From: Rhyzopertha dominica
Taxonomy: Eukaryota > Arthropoda > Insecta > Coleoptera > Bostrichidae
Length of the DNA stretch: 64,000 nt
Reading direction: 5' to 3'
Assembly: GCA_025024175.1 (NCBI GenBank)
Contig: QCXZ01000053.1
Span: 8,494,001-8,558,000, forward strand
In this document: piece after piece, positions 35,720-47,238 of the stretch
How the letters are laid out: every line of letters starts with the position of its first letter
How positions within the stretch are numbered: position 1 is the first letter of the stretch
Program-made: the position numbers and the translations under genes
The notes under the pieces: model-generated
Databases searched by the model: none
What the model was told of the DNA's origin: nothing
The model's input: the letters and a program-made list of their open reading frames with translations, nothing else

Positions 35720-36749
35720 CTCCAAAGGACATTCGAGTTACTTTCCTCACTCGTAGTAACCTTTGGAAGTTCTGAATTTTGACGATTTCTAACAGCGCCG
35801 GTTTCGTCAAAACATTGCAATGTTTTAGTAACTGTTGATCTGGCAATTGATTCACGATCTTTATCTCCATAAACAATCATCATCAAAATTTCGATGCGAT
35901 CATGTTCAGTTACCTGAGGCATTCTGATTGCAAATAACAAAGTGAATGAAAAATATCTCCAGTCACGAGGACAATGGAGACACCTAGAGTTTTTGTTCTT
36001 ACTTTGCAATAACGAATATGGTATTTATCTCGAAGTTTTTCGCAAGACCCAAGTTTGTTATCACACTTTTCTCAGCAATAAATTGTACAAGTATGATACA
36101 TTTTTGAAATCAGGAAAAATATCATTTTCAATGATGTGCCTTTTGCCCCCCCCCCCACCTTCCTGTTTAAAAAATGCAACTTGCGCTCATATCTCGGAAA
36201 CGAGAGCTGACACAGAGTTGAAAAAATCTAGAAAAATCGGTCGGACAGAACCTGAAATATCCTGCCGGTTCCATACTTTGTAGTGACCCTGTATATTTAG
36301 ATGCAGAAATGGTTGCAATCAGAGTAGAGGGATAAAGAATCCATCAACCCTGTTCCTTCTTGCGAGGGGAAAATTAACAAATGCACTGATCACTGGGTAT
36401 TAGGCACGTGTAAAAAAAATCAAGAAGTAGTTGGTGCTAACAAATAAATAACTAAAGTATTAAATGCTATATAGTTTGAGATAGCATTGACCACCGAACA
36501 AAAAGCTCACGAACATTGCGCAGCAAGTTTATATTACCTATACTAATCTAAAAAATTTATAATTTTAGCGGCAATGTAAAAAAGAACAATTTTGAAATTG
36601 TGAAGTCCTATGTTGCGAAACAGAAGCCACGTTAGGCCTTATATTTAGATGATGTTCTTGAGATCTTTTTGTAATTCTTTGTACAAGGTATATTATCTGA
36701 AATAATGGCTGAAAAATAGTAGCGGATGTAGATGCACATATTTTTTTAT

Positions 36750-37105
36750 GTTTCTGGGGTATTCGACCTCGTATTATTTAGTAAAGAACACTCTTTTTCA
36801 AATGTCGAGCTTTCGATCTTTATTTGACATTTTCGTCAGGATTACTACAATGCAATACATAACATTTTTTAAGTTATATGCTATCTCAAAATACACTATT
36901 TACTTTTTTTGATATTATATGAGGACAGTTATTTTAAACTTACTTTACTACTCTATCAGTATGACCAACTGTTAATTTTTAATAGTCACTAGAACAATAT
37001 TTGTCTTATAAAAATCTTATAAAATAAAAAATAAAGATCGAAAGCTCGACATTGGAAAAAAGAGTGTTCTTTATTGAATAATAGAAGGTCGAATAGCCCC
37101 AAAAT
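36750..37105. repeat. Inverted pair of Penelope-like tails
   Basis: The left arm (about 36755-36835, minus) and right arm (about 37025-37100, plus) share GATCGAAAGCTCGACATT, AGTGTTCTTTA and GGTCGAATA in opposite orientation. The left arm also holds the CCTGACGAAAATGTC start of such tails. About 190 bp separate the arms. No open frame. Confidence 0.6.
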
Positions 37106-37109
37106 ATAA

Positions 37110-39390
37110 AAAATAAGTATATTATATATGCCTGTATATCAGTTTACTTAGGACTAACATAAATATACAAAAAGATAGCGAGAACTTTGCGATGCTGCAT
37201 TTGAGGTAAATTAGAATTTAACAAACGTTCACACAATCACATATATCATTTAATTTTACCTACGATTTTGTACATGCCAAATAAATCAGCGCATAACACC
37301 GATTCAGAGCTTCAGTCGAAACCTTCCCTATGTAAAATGCTCGCACCATCGCACCCATTACTATACTAATTCATTAATTCATTTACAGATGGCTTCGTGC
37401 TACGATACTTAACGACCCTATTAACTGTTCATTTTATGAAGCACTGTAAACCTCCACAATTAATTAAAAACAATTAGCAAATTCCTCCCTCCCATTCCAA
37501 GTATCATCTTGCGAACAGCTAATGCAATTTCAAACACCATTCCATTATCGAACTCTGAAATTGCTGTTATACTTAGTGAAGGCAAACAGGCTGATGGCGA
37601 AACGACGATGTTCTTTGATCAGGTCGCATCCGCGTTTACGTTACTTCGCAAGCGCTATAAATTCCAGCGCATAAACTTTGCATAAGCCGTTTAGCCAATG
37701 CGTCAAAAATACCTTTTTAAATGCATACGTTTCGCTATTTAGAGATCTCCCTGGCATAATGAGGATTGTAAGACCCTGTTCAACCAGCGGAAAAGTTTAC
37801 CGGACGTAATTGCCCTTAAGTAGCCGTAATCTTTATTGTGGGACAAATGCCATTATAATTTTCCGTTTGCCTGAACCGATTTCTACGGCCCTTTTTGTCC
37901 TTGTAATCTGCATGACCGACTGAACTGCTGAATGCGGTTTTGCTGAACTATTTGCCAAATCCCTATTGTTGTCCTTTCTACAATTCCATCTGGTGTGGAC
38001 ATTTTGACATCGATTCGAGAGCGGCTTTTTATATTATACTAGTGAATGTATAATTTCAGAATGCCTTGAATGCAGTCAAAGAAAATCATGTTTTGTTATT
38101 ATAAATGTAACAAAGATGAGAAAAATCTCACGTCCGCGTTGTCTATATGTTGCACAATACTGAAAATACTGAAAAAAGCGTTCTTGTCAGTATAAATAAT
38201 TAAAATTTCTATTAAAATTATTCAGTTTCTAAAAAATTTCTAAAATCACATTACATTTTAAAAATTAATACAATAAAAAAACTAAAAATCCATCCGAATT
38301 CACGTTTATGAACGTCAATTTATTTAATATGTTTTAGGAATCCAGTAAGAGCATTATCAGCACAAATTAAAACCCGGTGTGTTGTTAAAAATGCAATTAA
38401 ATATATTTCAGTTTATTTAACTGAAGCTTTATTTGGTTAAAATATTAAGTAGTCGGTTAATTTTTGAGAGCAATACACTGGCGATCTAAGAAGGTTGGCT
38501 TGACGCATAATGCTGAGGCATTTGTCATTCTGAGTTTTAATAATGTTAGTTATCCATCGAGTCTCTTTCCCCGGGGAGTGAATTCCAATTATATCTTTAG
38601 CACCTATACATTTGAACTCCCAGCTTAAATTTCTAAAGCTTCTGGCGTGGGAAGTTGAAACTGTATTAAAAGCGCATCGGTTAATGCATTAGTCTTTGAT
38701 ATGTGTTAATTCTGAATCAGAAATCGTACTCCTATTAGTAGAACTTTTAAGGTGAAATTTATGTTTCTTTGGTACTTCGTATATCATGATACATTATGTG
38801 GATCACGGATCTTTATTCTTCCAAATAAAATGTATCAACTCATGTTTTGTTAAACGCGAGAGCGATGCAACTGAATGCGCCTTACCTACCTGAGTTCATC
38901 AATAACGGAATTAGTAATAAATGGGCTTTGTATGATCAGTGTACATAGAAAACATAAATAATTTGGGAATTTATTTCACTGAATATGTTTTAAGTCACCT
39001 TGCAGGAAATCCAAGCAGTTTATTCATGGAATAAATACTTCATTAATTACTTAAGTACCTATATCTTATAAAAAATTATTATTTCTATTTATGTTGAATT
39101 ATACTCTACAGGACGTTCCTGCTTTGACCCCCTCCTAGCCAAAAAGCTGGATACGCCCATGTACACAACTTTTTTTAACATTATTTAGAGTTAGTTAAAG
39201 GCAGGCTATCAATAAACACATCAGATGACACTGTTGAAATCACGCGTCTGCGTTTTCTAATAAAATTCGGGTTTGCGTTGAAAAATGACCTCACTTTAAA
39301 AACGATTTGTTTTCTACACAAAAAATACTGAAAAAGGATATAGCTTATGTGGGAAATTCAAGTGCGGGATTGTGACACAAAATAATGGGA
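37110..39390. other. Long non-coding stretch, partly host-like
   Basis: 37270-38035 has balanced composition, TAAT-type homeodomain core motifs (CTAATTCATTAATTCATTTA near 37367 and CAATTAATTAAAAACAATTA near 37458) and no repeats or frames. The rest is AT-rich. TAGCCAAAAAGCTGGATACG near 39138 looks like a common transposon end. Confidence 0.4.
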
Positions 39391-39394
39391 CACA

Positions 39395-40060
39395 CATAAA
39401 AAAATAAAATACTTATATATTTAAGATATTTACGCTTTTATTTATAATATTATACGAACTATAATGAGGTTTTGAGCATTTTTTGTTACTATACAATTTT
39501 TTGAACAAACGGTTCTTGTAATTTTAGCAAAAATCCATAAATTTTTAGAATCTTTTTTCAAGAATTCTTTTCGATCAGATATTTGATTTTTTATATAATA
39601 GCAAAATTAAAAAAAAAATTCGTGGGCACACTTTTTGTGAGAAATTTTATTTCATATCTGATGAATATATTAAATATTTTCGGAGATATTTAAGAAAAAC
39701 AGTTTTTTTTAAGTGACGTTTTTTCTAACATCTTTTAAACAGTTTGCTGCACCGAAAATTTATAGGGACGAATAATACTCGCATTATACTACATATCACA
39801 TATTAAAAAAAGTTTGCAAAAAGGGTAGTTCACCTCCTTTCCTATATCCTACTTATTACAAAAACAATAGGTCGCTTTGAGTAGTTTTAAGTTCATATTA
39901 TGTTAAGTCTTTCGAAAGTTATAGCGTGCACACACAGACCGACAGACACACACAAGAATTTTTTTACTCAAATTGTTTTTGGACGTTTTCGACCATTTTA
40001 AAGCGATTGATCAGATAAAAAACTTTGAAAATTTTTTCGTGATCCATTGGATGTGAAGTA
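39395..40060 (-). repeat. AT-rich interspersed repeat, family R, copy 4
   Basis: Shares the TTTGAGCATTTTTT start block, the CACCGAAAATTTATA block, the AAGTCTTTCGAAAGTTAT block and the end TTGGATGTGAAGTA with copies 1 and 3. More diverged, with several deletions; the left end is unclear. Confidence 0.6.
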
Positions 40061-40538
40061 ATATGTAGGATCCGGTGGTAATTTGGAAAGAAAGGACGGG
40101 AGTGTAAGCCGTATTTTTATAATTTTTTTATAATTTTATAATTTTATGATGTCCTATAAAGACAAATATGTACTGGAATTTACAGATGATTATACTTCTA
40201 TGTAATGTACATTCTGAAAGGTAATAATATAAGGCAGAAGTCTCGATATATGTAGTTCAAAAGTATACAAAACTGGTAACAGCGCATTTTAATTATAAAA
40301 CAATTAGGATGCGACAGTGGACAAGAATATTTGTCAAAGCAAATGATGAAACATTTTGAGAAGTAAAAAGTGGGAAAATGGAATGTACCATTCGTTACAC
40401 CCCACAACAGAGTAGTGTAGTAGAACAAAGAGTCGCACAATTATTGAAAAGGCTAATTTTGCTAACTTCAAAAGAATATTATTGATGGTGTAATGCATAA
40501 ATGCGTAACGTATGTATTTTTTTCAAAATGAGTTATGT
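40061..40538. other. AT-rich non-coding DNA
   Basis: Chance frames only (40198-40440, minus strand). Nothing recognised. Confidence 0.45.
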
Positions 40539-40546
40539 GCCATGTG

Positions 40547-40936
40547 TAGGGTGGCCACCTTTCAAAATCAGGTCATACTTGAATGTGTTTTCAATAGTAA
40601 TAGAATAGTAATAGAAACCTTTAAGTATATGCGTTGATTGACGTCACTCAACGGAATACGTGTATGCAGCACAATTATGCAAGCAAAATAGGACGATAGC
40701 AACAGACCGAAATAAGCCAATTTACTAAAGACATAATTTCACGGTTTTAAAGATAAGTGGTTGCCAAAATTAATATAAAACGCAATACATAACTGACTTT
40801 TGGTTTGAAATCTGGACAAATTTTCCACATCCGGACACATGAATGTCCTGATCAAATACAAATATTAGGAAGGACATTTTCTATGAAATCAGTACTGCCC
40901 TGCCTAAATCAGGACGGGTGGTCAGTGGTCACCCTA
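40547..40936. mobile_element. hAT MITE, 390 bp
   Basis: Starts TAGGGTGGCCACC and ends GTGGTCACCCTA, with flanking GCCATGTG (40539-40546) and GCCATGTA (40937-40944), seven of eight bases alike. Non-coding. Confidence 0.78.
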
Positions 40937-40944
40937 GCCATGTA

Positions 40945-41460
40945 CTAATGCCATGCAGCGAATGGCAATCCCTGTTTTCGCATGCATACATGTATTTAGT
41001 GTATTTTAAAATTTGAAACTTGTAGTGCCATCTGGCACTTAATAACTGCAGATTTCTACTAATAATGTGGTAAGGGTACTTCACACATTCGGCTTTTTTA
41101 TAATATATGTATATCTGGTTAAGTTGTAAGTGCTGACTTACCACACTTATGATTTGTGTAGTTAAGCTCATAACCTTACAATTGTGAATTGCACCTGAAA
41201 CCGTATAAATTGCTTACTTAAGTTTCTATTATTTTCGCTTAAATTCTATTAACTGTAATATATAAATAGACAACTTAAGAGCACCTATTATTTAAAGACA
41301 TCCTAAATGAATGAAGTTCTATAACTAAACTAATTATTATTATTGTGTTTTCAGGAGTAAACATCGTATTGAAGTCACCACTAGATATTATAGTTCCACC
41401 ACTAGATGCAAATAGCTGTCAGTTGTTGTGAAAGTCCCTGTTTATATTCGTTGTCAGTTG
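40945..41460. other. Non-coding, ends in a possible splice acceptor
   Basis: TTATTATTATTGTGTTTTCAG at about 41335-41355 would serve as an acceptor just ahead of the unrecognised frame below. No other feature seen. Confidence 0.35.
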
Positions 41461-41470
41461 GCGCAGATCA

Positions 41471-41812
41471 ATGCATACTACATTAAGGCAAACTGAAACG
41501 GGAAAACGATATTTAGATCAGTCAGTACCATGTAATTGCTCTACAGATCACATCGAATTACATTACAAACAAAATGTTCCCTTTGAAGATTCCTCAAGTT
41601 TGTATCAACTTTGTGAAGATCCTTCTGAATCTGATGATGAAAATGAGTTAAATGCACTAGAACGGAAAAAACTAGAACCATCGGAACTGGAACAAATAAA
41701 GACACCTGATGAAGAAAGGTCGAAAAAAATTGGAGAGGAAGCATCAATAAAAATAAAACAGAAATGCCCAATGAGAAACCCAAGAAGTCAATTGTACAAA
41801 TTGCCGTTATAA
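41471..41812 (+). CDS. Unrecognised acidic open frame, possible exon relic
   Basis: A 113-codon frame whose middle is strongly acidic (LCEDPSESDDENELNALERK, then LEPSELEQIKTPDEERSKK) and whose end is basic (KCPMRNPRSQLYKL). I do not recognise a family. A good pyrimidine-rich AG acceptor lies at about 41355, but the frame does not stay open all the way from it (a stop near 41430). It ends directly where a mariner transposase relic begins. It could be an exon relic captured with or truncated by the mariner, or part of a decayed element. Composition looks like genuine coding sequence rather than chance. Confidence 0.3.
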   Translation: MHTTLRQTETGKRYLDQSVPCNCSTDHIELHYKQNVPFEDSSSLYQLCEDPSESDDENELNALERKKLEPSELEQIKTPDEERSKKIGEEASIKIKQKCPMRNPRSQLYKLPL

Positions 41813-41814
41813 AT

Positions 41815-42470
41815 GCCAAAAAAACAGATTTTCTTGATGCGATCATAACTGGTGATGAGACATGGTGCATTACATATGACCCTGAAACTAAGCGTCAATC
41901 TGCTGAATGGAAGTCCTAAGGCAAGCCAAAACAAAAAAGAAGTGCGTTTTCAAAAGTCTCGAATCAATACAATGTTGATTACTTTATATAATTCGAAGAA
42001 ATTTGTTCCAGAAGGTCAAACTGTTAATGGAGAATACTATTTAGGCGTTTTAGATCGGTTGTGGTCGTGTTAGACCTGACTATCCAGCAGGAAAACAGCT
42101 GTTGTTATTGCACAATAATGCACCATCTCATAGGACCAAAAAAGTGAACTAATTTTTGATGAAAAAAACGGATTTCTCTCATCGAGCACCCTCCGTATTC
42201 GCCTGATCTATCACCCTGTGAATATTTTCTATTCCCAAAGATGAAAGGAGCATTTTATGTTGATATCGCAGCCATTCAAGCAGCCGTAACCGAGGTGCTG
42301 AAGAACATTTCTATAAATGACAAAAAAATCTATGCATGCGCTGGTTGATCGTTCCAAACGTTGTATTGAGTCAAATGGAACCTATTTTGAATAAATACTA
42401 ACTAAAGATAATGTAATGTGTATTTTACTATATATCAAAAAAATTCTGTTATTTTTGGGACACACAACAA
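41815..42470 (+). pseudogene. Mariner transposase relic, catalytic half
   Basis: Plus strand in several frames: DFLDAIITGDETWC (first Asp), YDPETKRQSAEWKS, MLITLYNSKKFVPEGQTVNG, EYYLGVLDRL, LLHNNAP (second Asp replaced by Asn) and PPYSPDLSPCEYFLFPKMKG (third acidic residue Glu, where Asp is usual). Frameshifts and stops are numerous. The N-terminal DNA-binding half is absent. The loss of the second Asp alone would abolish activity. Confidence 0.82.
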
Positions 42471-42529
42471 ACTCATCAAGAACGACTTTTTGTTGTACAA
42501 CGTAAATATAGTTCTGACATGAAATATTG

Positions 42530-42760
42530 AAAGAGGAAATCGAAACTAAAGGAAGCTCTAAAAGAAGGATTTGAGATAACAGTTGACAATTGGGGAATCA
42601 ATCTCAAGTACTTTCTGGGAACAATGATTGAAAGATCCAATCTGAGTCAAGGACGCTATGTAAAGAACTTATTTCAATGTTTTAAGATAAAAATCTGTGA
42701 AAACTACAATAGAAACGAAATATAACAATATATATAAAAATGAAATAGGGAAGTATATGC
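42530..42760 (+). pseudogene. Ty1/copia reverse transcriptase fragment
   Basis: The plus strand encodes LKEALKEGFEITVDNWGINL, KYFLGTMIERSNLSQGRYVK and NLFQCFKIK. This matches the copia reverse transcriptase block after the catalytic Asp pair (F.ITDLGELKYFLGI.I.R, I.LSQ..YI..IL..F). Very short and isolated; the only copia trace in the window. Confidence 0.65.
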
Positions 42761-42769
42761 TGATGCTAA

Positions 42770-43585
42770 TTCGAAATCAAGTACTGCTTATGTTATGCCC
42801 CAGTTGCCACCTAAAATTTTTAGGTTGATAGCTACTTCTAATGTTTTTGTATCAACCCCTTCCATGAAAAGCAATCAATGTTACGCTACTGAGCTTAAGA
42901 AGCATAATGTCATCATCAGATTGCGGATTCCCATGTTCCATCAAGCCTAACGCGGTCCCGCCGCGTCTCTATCGGTTTACAAACAGTATTCGTAGTATAA
43001 TAGTAGTGTTTCGCCCGTACCACAAAGAGGACTAAGCTTTGTGTTGGGACTAATTTGTTTTGTTGAAAAAAAGCAGTAGGCCGCCCTTTCATTGGCATTT
43101 TGGGTGGTCACTACTCTAAACTTGTGTGTTCTTTTTTCTCGGCTGTCTTTTTAGGAGGTTGCCGCGTGAAATTGGGCATTAATTATGTGATTTTAGCTTT
43201 TTTTGTTGTCCCTACCTGCTGGGATCTTATATAACAGATGTTATTTGATGATTTTTAGATTTGGAGAAATAAATTTGGCGAGTTAATTGCACCAAGGTTT
43301 CGGAACCGCATACTTTAGAAGTGTGTTATGGTGCTAACGCTAAAGTTCTTCGTTGTCACTCACAAAACATAAAAAGAAGTATAAAGATTGTCTTTGAAGT
43401 TTTGGAAAAAATAATAACGTTCCAGTACAAATACTATTATACTATGGAGTATATTCTGAATATTTAAAATTAATATAACAGTCTGTTTTGATATATACGT
43501 CCTCACTGAATAAACCAACCCCTACAAAATCACAACGAAAATATGAACACAATACAAAATAAAATTTGCCCTAAAATACACTTCA
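42770..43585. other. Non-coding, unrecognised
   Basis: No protein motif or element end was identified. Confidence 0.45.
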
Positions 43586-43589
43586 GATA

Positions 43590-43985
43590 AAATACAAGCG
43601 CTAGCTCGGTTAATAACTTCCGTAATTGTTTCTCATTTGATTCTGAGTACACCGTTACTAGGCGGTTTTTGATGGTATTGTACCTGTTAGTAGCGGGTGG
43701 ATTATCCAGTAAATCAGACACTTGTTGCAATACGCTGCAGTCCAAGGCTCCAATGACAGCAAAATACTTGGCCGCATCTGTTCGGATGTTACCTACATGT
43801 GTGGAACTGCGCTTCCACCTGTGCGAACCACAATTTGTGATCCCGTTGCCAAAACTGTGGAATCTTTATACCTTTTAGACTTTCTATGGTGCTGGTTTCT
43901 TCTGCATCTTCGTTGTTGCTCACGCTNGCGGTTACGGGAGTTGTAATTGCTGTTGCGTTCGCTTTGCANGGTCACCAAAAATGTT
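43590..43985 (-). pseudogene. Ty3/gypsy Gag fragment
   Basis: The minus strand in two frames gives HKLWFAQVEAQFHTCR (WF.Q.EAQF capsid start) and then YFAVIGALDCSVLQQVSDLL with DNPPATNRYNTIKNRLVTVY and KQLRKLLTEL. This is the insect gypsy-type Gag capsid domain (W.AQ.EAQF, V...L, PP...KY..LK..L). It contains three N bases. The frameshift falls between the two blocks. The zinc knuckle and Pol are not present. Confidence 0.7.
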
Positions 43986-44109
43986 CGTTACCTTTGTCTT
44001 GAAGGAAAAACNCTGTTTAATCCCGCAACAAATATTTTTAATAACGAACTAACTTTTTACATTCACTTGACGTATAAATGACAAAACAAAATTAATTAAT
44101 AAAAAATCT

Positions 44110-44330
44110 GCCTTGAAATGTGTGTGCCACCTACATGATGGCGAGAGCTCAGCAAAACTGTGGAAGCTGTCGCCACAAGTATAACAGACTGCCAATTGAA
44201 TTGATAGTGTCGTTGGTAAATTTTAAAAAGCGACTGAAGGTTAAGCTTTTGACTGAGGGCTACCTTGACAATGTTATTGCGCTCCATGTAGTCTATATGA
44301 ATTATATAGTTCTAATTTCTCTTTAATCTC
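44110..44330 (+). pseudogene. Possible LINE C-terminal fragment
   Basis: The 68-codon frame contains YNRLPIELI and NFKKRLKVKLLTEGYLD, a pattern (W/YN.LP..I...... FKK.LK..LL) found just after the reverse transcriptase in many insect LINEs. Too short for certainty. Confidence 0.3.
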
Positions 44331-44339
44331 TCGAGCAGC

Positions 44340-46160
44340 ATAAATATCTACAGTACGCTAGTTTCATTTGTTCAATATTGGTATGTTATTTCTGGTATAT
44401 AAATCTGCTCCGAGGTCTGCTCATTGTTTTGATCTATCTATTTTGTAAAAGAAGAAATCTTATTTGCAAAACTTTGGTGGAATGTGCTGGCCACCGTTTG
44501 GTATCTTTGTGTACGAATTCAGCTTTTTATTGTCCGCCGAAAGAATAGCGAGCCCATGATTTTGAAATTTGTACCCATATAGACGAACAATGAACATCGT
44601 CAATTACATTTGAATAATTTGTAATTGCATTAATGGCCGCGTCGTCGGCGGCATCGTCGCGAAAAAGTGGTCTTGGGAAAATTTCTCATTTCTATTAAAA
44701 ACTACTCAATGTTCGCCGGCCGGTATTGTTCGCAGTCGCTAACGTTTAATCGCCATAAAATCGACGCGAATGGAAATAAGCGATGGAAATGGTTCTTTGA
44801 TTGATAATGGGCAGATTCCCACGCCTCGAAGAGAAGTCAACGTTCTTTTGCGGTGTTTGGAACATATAAATAGGTTTACCTATGCATAACACTATTAAAG
44901 TAAATTAAGAGCTGTATTATTCTTTTTCAACAAAAAGAGTCGTAGAATTTAAAGCTAAAACACGGTTCGATACTCCTAGTTAATATTTTACCATAAGCAT
45001 CTTATTACATTGCTTTTGAATCAATATTACATATGGTAACCCTACCAGAGAAATCTAAATATAGGTACTGCAACCTCTATAGGTTTGGCGTCTAAAGTGA
45101 TCGCCAAAGAATGTTGCTCCGGAACTTCAAATAAAGCTCTGAGTATTCAAACAGAATTACTTAAGAAGTACATCAATTCTGCAGATTAAATCAAGTTTAT
45201 TTTTAGAATGAATGAAAGAGCTGCGCATATCATAATAGTTAGCAACCTGTGATAATTACGAGTAAATTCTGAACACTGTGAAAAAATATTAATTTATAAA
45301 AAAAGTGCGAGGAATAACTTATATCTTTCGTACCCTGGTATAATAAACGAATTCAAATAGATCCATCTCCATTACTTACTCAAACAACAGATCTAAGAAG
45401 TTTAAAATACATGTATAGGAAATGTCCATTGCCGAATATAAAATCTCAAACAAGCCGTCCTTGGTTATCCAAAGTGAATACTGAAAATGTTACCGAAAAA
45501 CCGGCATTGAATCCTACATACAACTGATCCCTGATTTCCTTAATTTGATTATTTGTAAACCGATTTAGACGTCTTTTAATTTAAAACACTTTCTTTACGC
45601 TTTTACTTGAAAACGATATGATAAATCTTAGTAGTCCATTAGTTTCGTTCTAGTAGAGCCAAAGTACCCAAATTTACTCTATTTGACGTCCACGATTTAA
45701 TGTAGCAATTCAAATTCGAAAATAAATCAAGCCATGAAGGACTCGTTCTACCTAAAGAATATTTCTAACATCCTAGGAGCCATCTGTTAGTTGCTTAATA
45801 AGGGGCGTGGTTAATTTGATAAATATATAAGATTAAGTAGTAAAGTTCAATTATAATAAAACTACTAACTATAAGAGCACAAGCAACCGATCTGCAAGAT
45901 ATATTCATATAATAGTTTTAAATTAAAACATAAAAAAGCACGTTTGTTTTACTTTAACGCTTAATAGTGTATAAGCAGTGAGTCATTTGTTAGAAATTTG
46001 CAGATGATAATAAGTGAAACAGAATTTCAATATCGCCGAAGCTGCTGCAGTGTGACTGTTTTAGGAAAAGATATAGCCGATAAATACTTCAAGTATCATA
46101 AGAATACTGTAGTATCTGTTACTTAAGCAGCATAGCGTTATGCGAGTACATAGCACAAAG
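44340..46160. other. Non-coding; GC-richer island at 44510-44880
   Basis: The island (for example GGCCGCGTCGTCGGCGGCAT near 44634) has no repeats or exons and stands out from AT-rich flanks, so it may be conserved non-coding DNA of the rhomboid gene. 44880-46160 is AT-rich with nothing recognised. Confidence 0.4.
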
Positions 46161-46168
46161 TTTCGGAT

Positions 46169-46898
46169 TAGAGGTGGGCATTTCGATTCTTTTCAGTGAG
46201 TCAGTTAACTGCATCTGCTTCTTTGAACTGAGCTGACTCAGTGAGTCGGCTCAAAAGAGCTGCAAGATCCCTACGATTCGCGGACATATGAATATCGTCA
46301 CGGCTCTCTATCAGTCTCTATTTAATCTAGATCTCTCGTATCCGAGACGTACTTAAAGTCTGGATTTACGCATTTTTTTTTTGTTGGACAAGCCAAATTA
46401 TCAAATTTAAAATTAAAACCGGAAGTAAACTTGATAACTCCCTCGTCTGTCCAGCAACAAAGTGGAAGAAATAATATTTTTAATTTGACATACTTTTGTG
46501 AATTTTAGAGTTGTGTTTTTGTAGTTGTTTGCATAATGATGTTTTATTTTTTTGTTACATACTACCATTGTTGCAAACCCATATATTTACGTTCGTTAAA
46601 ACGTCGACTTTTAGTTATTAATTACCTGGCTCATGTCGTTTACATAGACTTTGTAACTATGTACCTGTGTACCTACTTAACATGTTGGGAAAAAGGACGG
46701 ATAGAACACAGCTCGCCGGAGTCGTATCAATGAACGATAGCTGCGTTCAGTTGTCACGTTGTCAGCCAGCTGGGCAATTCAGTTCAGTTCGGCGCTGAGC
46801 CGGAGAGCTGCATCTACTGAAATAAGTGAGCTGCCTCAACAGCTCTTTTGAAAGAGTCGGCTCTTCGGTGCAGCTCACTCCTGAGTTACACATCTCTA
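46169..46898. mobile_element. hAT MITE, 730 bp, copy 2
   Basis: Near-identical to 32502-33235 and with the same ends (TAGAGGTGGGC...ACATCTCTA). It is flanked by a perfect 8-bp duplication TTTCGGAT (46161-46168 and 46899-46906). It lies about 120 bp from the rhomboid exon at 47021. Confidence 0.93.
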
Positions 46899-47020
46899 TT
46901 TCGGATCTAATGACGTTACACACAGCCAACGGCAGTGACTGATGTATTTCATTCTATATGTGAATATCCAGTGTTTCGAACGCTTCGATAACAAGTACAA
47001 GAAATCAATGTTGGACTTAC

Positions 47021-47185
47021 CACGTTGACGAAATCTTGGAATGTAATCGCTGCCGTAGTAGCTGTTCGTGCTTTCTCCAGCAGGACTTCCCGCTTTCCTG
47101 ATCCAACCCTCTGGCGAAACTCTGGTTCTGACAACGCCTCTACCAAGTCCGGCCATGGTATCTCCCCAAATCCTTCGGGGTCGTA
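47021..47185 (-). CDS. rho-4: Rhomboid gene: EF-hand exon
   Basis: 165 nt, 55 codons, phase 0 at both ends. The acceptor is TGCAG at 47186-47190 and the donor GTAAGT begins at 47020. The protein YDPEGFGEIPWPDLVEALSE and following residues, ending TFQDFVNV, is the EF-hand region that precedes the protease domain in rho-4/RHBDL-type rhomboids. The loop D-P-E-G-F-G-E-I matches the calcium loop pattern with the Gly and Ile in place. Rhomboids are intramembrane serine proteases; the exons with the catalytic Ser and His would lie at coordinates below 47020, but none were found down to base 1. The family call is from memory of conserved sequence. Confidence 0.72.
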
Positions 47186-47238
47186 CTGCATTTACACGAT
47201 CGTAAATTGAAAGGCTAAGACATCCTCGAAGTACTTAC

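Larger units (their letters stand above)
31202..36291 (-). mobile_element. Long-TIR mariner, copy 2, broken by nested insertions
   Basis: Same ends as 9482-11300 (CAGGGTCGCTACAAAGTATG and its complement) with TA at 31200-31201 and 36292-36293. The transposase remnant is on the minus strand. The N-terminus is at 36009-35728 (MPQVTEHDRIEILMMIVYGD, ARSTVTKTLQCFDETGAVR), and the catalytic remnant lies at about 31930-31590. Inside are a Tc1-like element (31939-33865) and a hAT element (34100-35719). The part equivalent to 10366-10600 of copy 1 is missing at the Tc1 site. Confidence 0.85.

Noticed and set aside
36790..36840. Hammerhead ribozyme in the Penelope-like tail
   Set aside because: CTGACGA and GAAA motifs are present, but I could not form the stem between them needed for the core, so only a tail hairpin is claimed.
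41335..41356. Acceptor plus frame as a confirmed host exon
   Set aside because: The downstream frame meets a stop before the main open stretch, so a functional exon is not supported.
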